This document shows positions 45,994 to 57,287 of a DNA stretch of 64,000 nucleotides, piece by piece. The stretch covers positions 140,183,852 to 140,247,851 of the forward strand of contig CM035439.1 in NCBI GenBank assembly GCA_020310875.1, given 5' to 3'. The stretch is from Ceratopteris richardii (lineage: Eukaryota; Streptophyta; Polypodiopsida; Polypodiales; Pteridaceae). Below the pieces are notes generated by a model, which was not told the DNA's origin, did not search any database, and saw only the letters and a program-made list of their open reading frames with translations. Within the stretch, counting starts at the first letter, position 1. The number at the start of each line of letters is the position of its first letter. The translations under genes and the position numbers were made by a program.

Positions 45994-48900
45994 CTTCTAG
46001 CAGATAAGCACCCGATCCCCATGGCAGCAGCAGCAGGCACGAGCTCTCAGGCAGGCACTAGCACTCAAAGCAATTGGGATACCATGCCTGTGGAGGCTCC
46101 ACTGACAGCTAGGCCTGAAGAGTTTTTGAATGTGAGAAGAATTCCCATTCAGGATCCACCAAGTGGCCTAACAGAAAGAGTAAAGGGGCATTCTCATTGG
46201 TTCAATGAGATGCCAGGAGACTTGGGAGACCCAGATCATATCTGGGAATCCAAGTTGGAATTCGGAGGAGTATGGTGGACATTCCAATTCTTCTCAAGAG
46301 AATTTGAAACACTACAGAATGCAGCTCCTCTTCAGGATAATTGGCAGAAAGCAGGATTGCAAGATTACTTTGGTGCAGCTTTGCCTAGACCGGATTTTCT
46401 TAGGTGCTACTACTTGATTGCCACACTGAAGCCGACAGGAGATAAAGATCATTCAGGCACATTCCTGGTGCCCTCTCTATCAAACCAGGAAGAAATGAAG
46501 AAGTTTGAATTGAATATTACTTTAATCAGGGAAGCCCTTCAGATGTATGGCACCCATGTACCCTCCGATCGAGATCCCTTGATACCAGAGTCGATGAAGA
46601 ACAACAAAATCAAGAAGTTGAAAGAAATGTGTGCCCTCACCCCCAACATCGCCATACCACTGCGGATGTGCCTTCAACACTTCACATTTCCAGCTCAAGA
46701 CCGCTTCACCCAACCTCATAAGAAAATATGGTATGGATTATACCTAGCAGAGACTGGAGGCTTGCCAATTAAAATGCCCGTATGGACTCTGGACCAGTTA
46801 TATGAAGCAGGCAAGCGAAGTGTGAGGAAGCATACCTTACATGGCTGCTGTGCGATTACACGAATTATCTATAGAGGCCTTGCCTATGATGTGCCGATCA
46901 CAAGGGCCCTTAAATACTCACAACTGGAATTCTTCAAGGGGCGGAAGTCAGGGGTTCAACCAGCGAAAAGAATGCGTGGATCACTTTCACAGGTTCTGAT
47001 CCCTCGTGAGGCCACAATAGAAGCTTCCCCTAGAGAAGAGGCCCAAGTAGCCCCTTTCACTATCCATCTCCAAGGAACACAATCAGGGAATATGGTACAG
47101 CCCACTCCATCTGCCCCTCCACTACCCACCGATGCTGAGTTTGCATCCATGGCCACATTAGTAGAGGATCCAAATTTTGACTTTGAAAACTTCCTGCAGA
47201 CTGCCCACTTATCTGATAGTGAGTGTTTTTCTGACAATGCCGGTCCCGGATCATCATCCCAAAGAGAACAGCCACAGAGTGAGGCAAGAAGGGTACATTG
47301 GGAAGATGAGACACAACATCCTCATGCTCAAAGCACACAGAATCAGGAAGAAACACGGGGAAATGAACCAGAGGAGAGTGAAGAGGAAGCTCCTACCTAC
47401 ATGACACATCTCAAACGGCTCTACAAGACAATCAAGCAGGTACAGAAAAGACACAAGTTATCAGAAGAGGCAAATAGAGCACTAGTGAACCAGATGCTGC
47501 AAGCGGAGAATGTCGACCCGCATTTTGTTGAATCTTTGAATCTCTTGGCGGACACATGCGGAATAGGGGAGGCCATGAGGACCATGGTCTATCCCTTCAT
47601 ATGACCAACGAAGGATCGATACAAGACCACGACGGGGAAAAATGATTCAAATGGAAGTCTCTACCGCACTGCCTACCACAACTTCAGAAGATGTTCACAT
47701 GGCTAGCCCAACTCCCAATGAGGAACCAAATGTAAATACACAGATACCATCTCCACCATCACCTCCCATCCAGCCCTCAGAACCCTTCCCCACTAGTCTT
47801 CCTGAACAACCAGTATCCACCCATGATGAAACCGTTATACACACCACTACTCATCTATCCTTCCCTTTACCTACATCCACCACTTCCACCCAATTTTCTG
47901 AACCCCATATAGGTCATCCTGCCACCGATCAAACTATACTAGGTCACCCTTCATATCTCCCAGCCCTCGGACAGCCACTTGCCACTAGCCAAACCTTAAC
48001 ACACCCATTTCCATCCACCAATACATTTCCTCCCTCCCAACTCTTATCCACGGTACCCCTTGTAACACCCTCCGAATCAACCCAAATCACCCAACCTTCA
48101 TTCTGGACACACCTTGTAAATATACTCCAACAAGTTGAGCATTATAATAAAAAGTCCCTTCCCCAACCCAACTCCCCCACATTCACGGCCACCACTAACA
48201 CACCACCTACCATTCCCATGTTCACCCACAGGAGCACCCACCACCACGGTTGTTCCAACATCATCACATTTCACTTCACTCATAGGCACATCATCCACTT
48301 TTCCCTTCCCCATTTCCCGACCCTTTGCATTTTCCACCTCTACCCCTGCATCCACATCATTTAGTAATGCACTAGACACCATGTTCGAAGCGGCCACTCT
48401 ACTTAAGCAAGAATATAAGTTACTGGAAGAAAATAACACAGAGCTATGCAACCTCTCGGCTCAACTCCAGGCACGTGTCAATGCCTTGGAGCTAAGTAAT
48501 ACAGCATTACAACACGAAGTGACTGTCCTCCAACAATTGAATGCAGAGATGGAAGCCAAGTATATGGAGACAGGTAAGGCCATGGAGGAACAACTCAGAG
48601 ATTAGTTGGGCCGCAATGCTAGACTACAAAGAAACATGACTCTACTTCGTCGCCACTTAGCAGCGGCTCAAGAAGAAAACAGAAGGCTACCGCAACAAAA
48701 CTAGGAGAATCTAGAAGCAGCCATGGAAAATACCCCTGGAGCACCTATAGACCCCGCCAAATTCATGGCTATTACCTCAGCACACATTCAGCAGGCGTTA
48801 GAAGAATATGCTACCCTCTTGGAGGCACACGACCAGTTAGTAGACCAGGTAAAGGACCTACAAAGATCCCAAGTGCATACACCACAACCACCAACAGCTA

Positions 48901-49648
48901 AAGAGATGGTCAATGCTGCAACCTCACCAGAGCCTGAATCATCAATAACCGATGAAGTTCTGGAGCTCCGACAGCAGGTGGCTGAATTAAAGATTAAGCT
49001 ATTACAATATGAACAACCCCCCTCTCCACCTGATCGCCAAACGACGAGGAGACCATTGTCATTCGGGGGGAAGAAACATTTGAAGATAATTATGAGCCAC
49101 AACCTCTTCCAGGAGGCAGAATCATTGAAGAGGGACAGGACACTTATGAAGAGCCCCCTTCGGCATGGATGAAACAGGTAGAAGAAATGGGGCGGACTCA
49201 TGAAGAATGTATCTCCAACCAGATGTAGGCCATGAAGACCATTGAAGAAACCATACTTCAATCAGAATACTTCAGACATCTGGCCCCTAGAAGACTGATA
49301 ACTAGTTCAGAGTTACAGTATAAACCATATTTTGTACTACTGGCTGACTATAACGCTGAAATCAAACGCCTCACCAACAAATACCCCACCTTCGCAACTC
49401 AGTTCGAACCAGAGGATATCCCAGAGGCAGCCAAACAGGGGGCCATATTCCAACCCATCTGGAGGCAGAAATTACTGGAAACCTATCCGGAAATGCTACG
49501 GACATGGGACCATGCTCCCATGCATTTGAAATATAACCCTTGCTTTGGGCCAGTTCAAAGAAGGAGATCATGGAAAGCATTCACCATCAAGGTTCAGAAC
49601 AATGCAAATTGTAAACAATGGCTAAATTATCCCTCCATTGCACCTATT
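45994..49648 (+). pseudogene. E3, ORF3-only fragment of a plus-strand E element
   Basis: Begins with CTTCTAG/CAGATAAG, the acceptor signal itself, at 45994-46008. ORF3 starts at ATG 46021 (MAAAAGTSSQAG). The N-terminal region is one open run of 527 codons (46021-47604), the best-preserved copy in the window. After a frameshift near 47595 come a Pro/Thr-rich region, the coiled coil (48380-48870) and part of the C-terminal region (49170-49640), ending at LNYPSIAP where the E4 LTR starts. TAGs at 48603, 48702 and 49226 replace glutamines. No LTR, PBS or pol is attached. Confidence 0.82.
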
Positions 49649-50220
49649 TGGTGTAGCTCAGTGATGAGTAGCACCTCCTTTAATGTCAATCCGGGAAGAC
49701 ATGAGGATGGTATGAAGACCTCGAGCAAGTGAAGGCACAAATATGTGAGTGAGAAGCACACAAACATGCACACACATACACACACACGCGCACACACGGC
49801 AAGAACAAAGAGAGTAAGACAATGGAAACACTTCTATTATAACCAAGTCCTCATACAAGCTCAAAACTACAAGAAGCTAGCCCAAAAATGAGCTCTCTAG
49901 CTCTATTTATAGTTTTTACTAGCTTTGGCCCTGTCCAGACCTAGTGTCCGGCCTAGTTAAAAATTAGGTTCCAGGGCTTATTTGAGGACTCAAACGAGAT
50001 CTAAAAATTATGAAAATTGGCAGGAAACTACTTCTAAGGCTCCCCAAGCTTGAGGAATCCTCGGCTTGTACAAATGGAGCTACAAAAAGGTGAAACAATA
50101 TTTACAAGGGTTTTTAGTGATGAGAATCACTTTTAACATGGTGTAAGGTTTGGAAAAATTTAATGGGTTGCCTTAGTGCTAGATCTGCATGTATGCTAGT
50201 ACTTGCTTCATCTGCCAATA
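49649..50220 (-). repeat. E4 LTR (about 572 bp)
   Basis: Similar in minus orientation to the E1 LTR, including the CA-rich microsatellite (49764-49800) and CCGGCCTAGTTAAAAATTAG (49948). TATA box ACTATAAATAG on the minus strand near 49913-49903. The inner end reads TATTGGCAG in place of TGTTGGCAT, and no PPT is next to it. The outer end near 49649 is approximate. Confidence 0.75.
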
Positions 50221-52141
50221 GCTTGTTGCAACTAACTACCATGTTCATCATCCTCGACACAAGAAGCTAGTACACCCTCTATATCTTGTTTGTACATGCA
50301 ACATGCCAATATTTGATATTTTTGTGCTTTTACAATGTCATCTTTATTTGTTTTCACATTCTTATTTGCAGGTCCAAAGGTTAGGACATGTACCAACTTA
50401 TTTTCCCATTTAGGAACAACTTCTAAATCGAATAGATAAGCATTGGGCAATTTATGAGACACTCCTTGTGACAACTCTCCTGAAGTGATGCGAGAAAGGT
50501 GATCCGCTATGAGGTGGGTTCTATCTTTCCTAACAACCACTTCAAAGTTGTATTCCATTAGTAAGAGGAACCATCTTACTAAGCATCCTGTATTGCAAGG
50601 TTTATTGACCAAATATAATAAATCTTGATGATCAGTGAAAAACTTGAACTTGTTGGCCAATAGATTGTGTTTAAACTTTTTCATGCCATATACCATGCCT
50701 AAGCCTCCTCTTTCGGTTGTTCTATAGTTTTGTTCAACCATGTTGAGTTGCCTACTAGCATATGCTATAGGCAAATCTAGATTTCCTCCACTAGTGGGTT
50801 GTGCTAACACACATCCTATTTCATAATTGGATGCATCTACATGGACATCGAATGGTTTATTCCAATCAAGAGTCGTCAGTATTGGTGTTGTGCTTCAGCT
50901 CATTGAAGGAATTTTCACATTCATCATTTCACTCAAAATTTTTCAACAAAGCATAAAGAGGTTTATCTATGATTGCATACATATGGATAAACCTGTGATA
51001 ATATCCACAATGGCCCATAAAGTCTTGTACCTCTTTAATATTCCTTGGCCTCAACAACTTTGTTATGACTCTTACTTTGTCCTCATCTATTGAAATTCCG
51101 TTCTTAGAAACAATATGACCTAAGATCTTACCTTGACGTACCATGAACACACACTTTTCTGGGTTCAAAAAAACTTGATATTCTCTACACTTGTTGAAGG
51201 TCTATCTGAGCTCAAGAATGTGGTGTCTTCTTTCTTGGGAATGAGCACATAAATTGTCCACATATACTTCTAAGCTCTTTTGCAAGAACTCTTTGAAGAC
51301 ATGACACATGAGCCTTTGAAAAGTTGCAAATGCATTGACGAGCCCAAATGGCATCACATGGAATCCAAAGATTCCCCACTCTATGGCGAAGGTCGTTTTG
51401 TGTTGATCTTCTGGGGTGATGGCTACTTGGTTGTAACCTAAAAATCCATCAAGGAAGCTATAAACTTCCTTACCTGTAACAAGCTCCAATAAATTTCGGT
51501 GATTGGAAGTGGATAGTTATCTCTGATTGTAGCAAGAACTTTTTTAAGGTTAGTACACACTCGCAACTTTCCATTCTTCTTAGGCACCACTACGATGGGG
51601 GACACCCATTCGGTATGCTCAATATCATAGATAAATCCTACCTCTATCATTCTATCAATTTCTTCTTTTATTTTTATTGCATAAGGGTCATTATATGTGT
51701 AGGGATTCTATTTGGTGCGCTTGGCATTAGTTGCCATGGGAATCGTATGAGAGCATATTTCTAGATCTACCCCTTTTAGGTCTCTAAAGTTCCACACAAA
51801 CATATCCCTATATTCCCTTAATAAAGCTGCAAGCTCTGCTTCTTCTTCTGCACTTAAGTCTTGCCCTATGTACGTACATTGCTCTTCCTTCTCCTCAATG
51901 GTTAATACATTTTTTTTTTGGTCTTTTCTTTATTATCATACATGTCTCCTATGATGGCCTCTCTCTTAGGCATTCGTACCAAAATTTTTTGGTCTTCAAC
52001 TTCATATTCTTGAAATTCTTTGGTACTTCGAACAATGATTTCTCCTCTGCTTGTTTCACTACTTTCCTTTTTCTTTTGATTGCCTTCACTTTCCTCTCTT
52101 GAATTTACAGTTTTGATACTAGTGAGAGGTTCTTCTTTTGT
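50221..52141 (-). pseudogene. E4 RT and RNase H, with the start of H2C2 unit 1
   Basis: Reading leftward: RT begins near 51700 (GFIYDIEHTEWVSPIVVVPKK). The catalytic motif is YVDN (51264-51253), so an essential aspartate is lost. RNase H has LPIAYASRQLN and FTDHQDLLYLVNK. Then come KYQILACCMYK and a stop just before the WLQ position of H2C2 unit 1, where the LTR follows. Numerous stops and frameshifts. The linker region 51720-52141 is degenerate but recognisable. Confidence 0.78.
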
Positions 52142-53239
52142 TTAGGTAAATACTCCTACATTTTCTAGATAGTGATCCTCTGAGTTAAAGCAATTGTCCA
52201 TCACAATGGATTCTAGATCATCGTCATACTCCTCTTCTTCTATGACATCACAAGGGGCACACTCTTCTAGCAGAGGTTCACACATGAACACAAAGATATC
52301 ATAACCCTCCTCATCACAATGAGGTGTCCATTGTTTTTCATCGATAACAATGTCCATGGTGGCTAAGATTTATGCCCAACCATGAGGTTCGAATTCCTCA
52401 TCTAGAAAGATCATCGGTGTGTAGGCTGGGTCTCTAACTTGTCTACCTGCTTGAGAAGTTCCTTTCTCTCTCGACTTCAGGCATCTTTCCTCTTCCTTTG
52501 CGACCTTGCACATCCACAAGTGAGTATCCTCATACATCCAAGATGGATCAGAAGAACTTTCAGAATGCACAGAGATTGAATCTTCTTGCACCTTGTGGAT
52601 AGGATTCCACTGTAGGGGTGGTACATCTCTGAAGGTATAATCCTTAAGATTGACCTTGGTGGTGCCCCTAAGTGCTACAAGTACAAGGCATTGGTTCCCT
52701 AGCCTTGTACTATTTGCAGTTTCATAGGAAAGGTCTTCCTAGGATCATCTCATAGATGTTATTTTTGCCAAAGCCACATATAGCAAAGGTATGATCAAAC
52801 TCTACACCACAATTGGTTGAAGTTATCCCCTCTAGAAATCCTAGAGGTCTTCCAATATGGCCGTCAGCCATTTGAAGCTTCATTCTAGTTGGTCTAAATG
52901 CAGGTTTGCCCCATTGCTTCCACAAGGAGGTGGTCGCAATCACAACACTAGCACATGAATCTAAGATAGCTTTGGTTGTGTAACCTTGCTAGGTGATTGG
53001 AAGATAAGTATTACCTTCTTCACTTTCACTCATGTCTCCTATTTTGTCTAGAGGTATCTGTGGGACTTTCTGCTTAAAGATTGATTTTGACATATTGGAA
53101 CCAAGTTCTGGAACCTGATTCGCTACATGTTTCCATAACTTAGGTTTTACTTTGAGCAATTCTTCTAAAGTAGGATGACACTGCACTTTAATGTTCTTCA
53201 CAAATTCAGTGTTTCTTGGGACCACTGAGTCTTCATTTC
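52142..53239 (-). pseudogene. E4 protease 1 and acidic linker
   Basis: The protease domain is recognisable (53030-52700: TTSLWKQWGKPAFRPTRMKL, MILGRPFL), but the active-site motif reads D-S-C instead of D-S-G near 52962, so it is probably inactive. The acidic linker (52590-52142) matches E1 and E5 (FLDEEFEPHGWA). Confidence 0.75.
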
Positions 53240-56200
53240 TTTCAGGGTTGTAGGAGCTCTGATCTAAAGAGATTCAAAATCCCATGGGCCTATGGATTAT
53301 GGCAACTCTTGTAAAGAATTAGATTCAAAGTTAAATCTTTCATCCTCTTGTTGCTCTGGTTGGTCTTCGTAAATAGATGGAATGTCTTGGGGAAATTGAT
53401 TGTGAAGATCATCAATTTCGAGAATGGGAGGGGGATTACCCTTCTCCTTGGCCCATTTCTCTTCTTCTATTTCTCGCAAGAACTCTTGAGAGTACTATTG
53501 AATTGAAAGATGTGTTCCAGCATCCGTGGAATTAGGAACATAAGCTTCCGCTGGTGGGGAGCATTCTCTTTCAACAACTGGTTTAGCCCATGGAGGTAAA
53601 GAAACCTGTGGCTTGCTTACCAACCACTCTAGTCTTTTTAATAAGCTCTCGAAATGCAAACTTGGTTTGATAGAATTTGATTGATTGAACAATTGATTGG
53701 TCTCGAGCATAGCCTAAGCTAGTTCTACCATTTCCATGCACATTTTTGTCCGTTCAATCTCTAAATCTTCTCTAGGGTAGCTCTTGTCTAGGTTTGCAGA
53801 TATTGGCCCTTCTTGAAGTCGAGCCTAGTGGGCCTCGAACATCATGTCCAAGCCTTCGGGGTTGGATCTGCAAGAACATATGTTTTGGTCTATTTACAAT
53901 GATTGGTGATATGGGATGAAGTGGAGTGGATGGAGTTTCAGCATGCGAGGGGTTTTGAGACGCAATGTCTTCTATTTTGCTTTTTGCATCTCTTAGGCTT
54001 TCTTCTAGTTTAGATAGCATCTTAGCCCACTTACAATTAGCCTTCTCTCTAGTATCCTTCCAGGATCTTGTTTTCCTCTTACTAGGCTCTCCTGATTCAC
54101 TTGACTCTGATTGTTGAGTTGGTTTAGACTGTTTTAAGGCTTGTGCCCTAGTGACTTCTTGTATAGGAGCCATGTTAATGCTGCTTGAACTTGAATCCAC
54201 TACTAAGCCTACCACATTAATGGGTGTAACCTTGGGCACACTAGAAGGGTTCCTTGGACAATCTCTTGGGATATGTTCTTTGCCACACTCGGGACGAAAG
54301 CCTTGTATTGTGATGTTTTGTCCTTGTCCCAGAGTTCATGGGTGGTGACATTCACTAATGAAATGGTCACCCTCACATCTAAAACATGGTCCTCTAGGGG
54401 CTTGTGGTCTCATTTGTCTCAATTAGGCCCTAGGGTTAGGATTTGTATACATGACATTGGAGAATTCTGGCTCCCAATTTGTTTCCATAGGTGGTGCCTC
54501 CTATTGATCTGTATAAGTCGTACTATGCTTGGGTGACTCTAGGTAATAAGTTTGTGGACTATCTTCATGGCTGTAGTCAAAAGTCTGAGCATGAGGGTCA
54601 TTTTTTGAGACCAAAGGGGTCATCGACACCAATGCTCTATTAAGGTTCTCTTCTATCATTGCATACTTAATTGGAATCACATTTGCAGGAGCTAATGCTT
54701 GGATTCCTAGGATGAGTTGTGGCCTATATGGTGTCTGATATTGTTGTTGGTATTGAGGTTGATATTTTTGTTGTGGCCTATGATATGGGTGTTGGTATTG
54801 GTTATGATACCTACCCTGTTGGTAAGGTTGCTGGTAAGTTTGTATGATAGCCTACCTATTTAAGGATAGTCTTGAGTCATATGGTTCATGTATTTTCTCT
54901 CAATAGTGCAATATGGAGCATTCATTTCTCTCATGTTCTAGTTGTGCATTGGGCATAAGTTGGCCATGTGGTCTCCCTCACAAGTATAACATCGCTTCAA
55001 CGAGGTGACCTTTTGTGTCTGTCTATTTTGAACTCGTAGCTTCTTGGCAACCTGCTCAACTATCTCATCTATCTCAGCGGAGGTTTTGGAAGTTTCACTA
55101 GTAGAACTGTCAAAATCCTTATAGAGTTTGGATAATTCTAACTCCTCACCAAAATTTTCTTCTATGTCTATGCACATGGGCACACACTCTTCTATGGATC
55201 TAGGCTCTTTCAAGTACACATATGATCTTAACTGGGTGCTTAGTAAGCCATCTAAAAACAAGGCCACTTGTTTGGCCGGTGTGGGTAACTCTAGAATAGG
55301 GCATCTTTCTAAGTACCATCTGAACCGTCTTCCTGCAAGTCGCACTATTTCTTGGGGTGTCTACTTGAAGCTCTGGACCAATGATGATGTGTTATGCTTG
55401 ATGCCACTGTTGGAAAATTCTATAATGAATGCTTCTAGCAGTTGACCTATATCTCGGTAATTGTGATTGTTTAGGGGTTGAAACCAAACTAAGGCAATAC
55501 CCTTGAGGGTCAAATCAAATGCCTCGAACTGGGTGAATAAGTTCTTGACTTGTTCAGCTCTTAACACTTGTTTGAACTCATCCACATGATCATAAGGATC
55601 TCCAAACCCATCAAAGTAGTTTTTCATTGCCTTGACCACTTGAGAGGGTCTAAGGGTTCTTGGGTACTCTCAGGGTCTAGGCAATGGGAAATCTTGTTCA
55701 TCTCTTTGATGCCTATGTGCTCTGTGTCTCTCTCTTTTAGGTCTTTCACCTTCAAGTCCTGATCTGTCTCTAACCACTGTGTGTGCAAAGCTTACCTTAG
55801 GTCTCTCTCTTGCCTTGTCCCTCTAGTTTTCATGAGCTTGGATGATCTTGCACTTTGGAGGCCATGAGAAACATAAGATCATGGTGGAGGGAAAATCAAT
55901 TCGCTCTTCCAAGTGTATGCATGCATGTCATGCTCTGTGACCAAGAACATTCTCTCGGATGTGTTATCCAGATAGACAGCTTTAGCTGGTATCTCAGGAT
56001 GTTTGAACTCGTAGATGGCGACTCCACCTATTTTTCTAAGTTGATATGTCTTGAATCTCCAAAAAGCTTCCTCTGTTTCTCTATTCAAGAACAATTCTAT
56101 GCTTTTGTTGTCTTGGGGAATCCACTCTGGATTAATTTTTCTAGTCAAGATAGATTTGCCTCGAGGAGTCTTGGGTTCTCGTCCTAGGTCTCCTTACTCT

Positions 56201-56661
56201 AGGTCTCCTATCTCATTCTCAAGAATGATGTTTCCAAACTCATATGTCATGTCCGGTAAGTTGGTGACCACATACATGGTTCCTTGCTTATCAATGTATG
56301 AACCCTCTTCAAACTTGACCACTGGGTGTTCAAGTTCAAAGGATTGATCCAGATTTTTGACTTGGACAACTAACTGCCTTAGTCCATCCTCATAGATGTG
56401 TGCACCTAGTCAATTGGTCCTAATATATTCCAATTGTGTTTTATAGGGACCTTTTGGTGTCTATAAATAAGCAGTGCTTGAGCTAACTATGGGTCTCTCC
56501 ATGCTAAAGGACATTTCTAAATCACTTATTTCTGAACTTAGCACGTAGGGATAACCACTAAGTTGTTGTTCCTATGACCTAGTTGTATGATTCACACTAG
56601 CTTGAGAAGATCTTACACTTTGTCTATCTCTTCCTAGGTGTCTACTTGATCTCAGGTTCAC
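53240..56661 (-). pseudogene. E4 gag
   Basis: Homologous to E1 gag from its start, but the MNLRSG codon has become GTG (56661-56659). The gag core (55640-55060: MKNYFDGFGDPYDH, FLDGLLSTQLRSYVYLKEP) and knuckle CYTCEGDHMANLC (near 54985) are present, and later knuckles are altered. The RAQALKQ sequence near 54130 shows the glutamine codon that is TAG in E1 at 28762. Many stops. Confidence 0.8.
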
Positions 56662-57084
56662 AAGCTTAATCTTCAAGTCTAAGATTTTCCCCCTTGTACT
56701 GCTCAAAATCCTTTGGAGCCCCCTTGGCTTCCTAGTCCCACCTGAAGGTCAAATTCAAATTAGCCTATCTAAAAATCAATGCACTATTTTTACCCAAAAC
56801 AATCAAGGTCGTGTGGGATTTCAAAAAGAGCTTTCCAACACACTCTAGAGCTCAAAAAATGGATTTTGGATGAAAGTGTTATGTCAAATCAGGCTCCTAG
56901 GGGTCAAAATTGGGAAACAGGATCTCATGATACACGATACCTAGGAAGTATCGATGATACTTAAGAGCAAACGATACTCGATACTTGCTTTTACTTGATA
57001 CACAATATTGCCAAATCACGATACACGATACTTGAGACAAACAATACATGATATCTGAACTATATGATACACAATACCTCAACC
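56662..57084 (-). repeat. E4 leader with a different tandem array
   Basis: The leader shares CCATTTTTTGAGCTCTAG with E1, but its array (about 56927-57080) is made of GATACACGATACTT-like units of irregular spacing instead of the E1 unit. The array runs into the junction with E5. No PBS or LTR follows. Confidence 0.75.
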
Positions 57085-57287
57085 TGGAAAGGCACATTAG
57101 TGTTGCATAGGAAACAGGGTGTAATGGTGTTCCCTTCACAATACTAACATGACAATCCCGAAGGTTAGTGGTTAGAGGTGAAGTGTTTGTGATAGATGTG
57201 AGTGGTGATTAGAGGTCAGTGGCATCCTAGATGCATACTTTGGTTATGCAATGGACTCAGAATGCACCTATGTCAGAGTGGACGGAT
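57085..57287 (-). promoter_or_regulatory. E5 spacer with branch-point remnant
   Basis: Homologous to 36326-36530 of E1 (for example GTGAAGGGAACACCATTACA against GTGGAGGGAACACCATAACA). It ends CTAATGTGCCTTTCCAG at 57084, where the E1-like acceptor would be, and is then fused to the E4 repeat array. Confidence 0.65.

Larger units (their letters stand above)
49649..57084 (-). mobile_element. E4, minus-strand E element, internally deleted and lacking its 5' LTR
   Basis: Minus-strand LTR 49649-50220, then directly the end of RNase H and the start of the first H2C2 unit, RT, protease 1, gag and a leader with tandem array. Integrase, protease 2, ORF3 and PPT are missing between LTR and RNase H. The left LTR end lies inside E3 ORF3, which looks like the insertion site. 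The right end stops inside the leader, fused to E5. It is the most decayed copy. Confidence 0.8.

Noticed and set aside
49649..50220. Solo LTR insertion
   Set aside because: No 5-bp target-site duplication flanks it (left CTATT, right GCTTG), and matching minus-strand internal sequence follows, so it is better explained as the LTR of E4.
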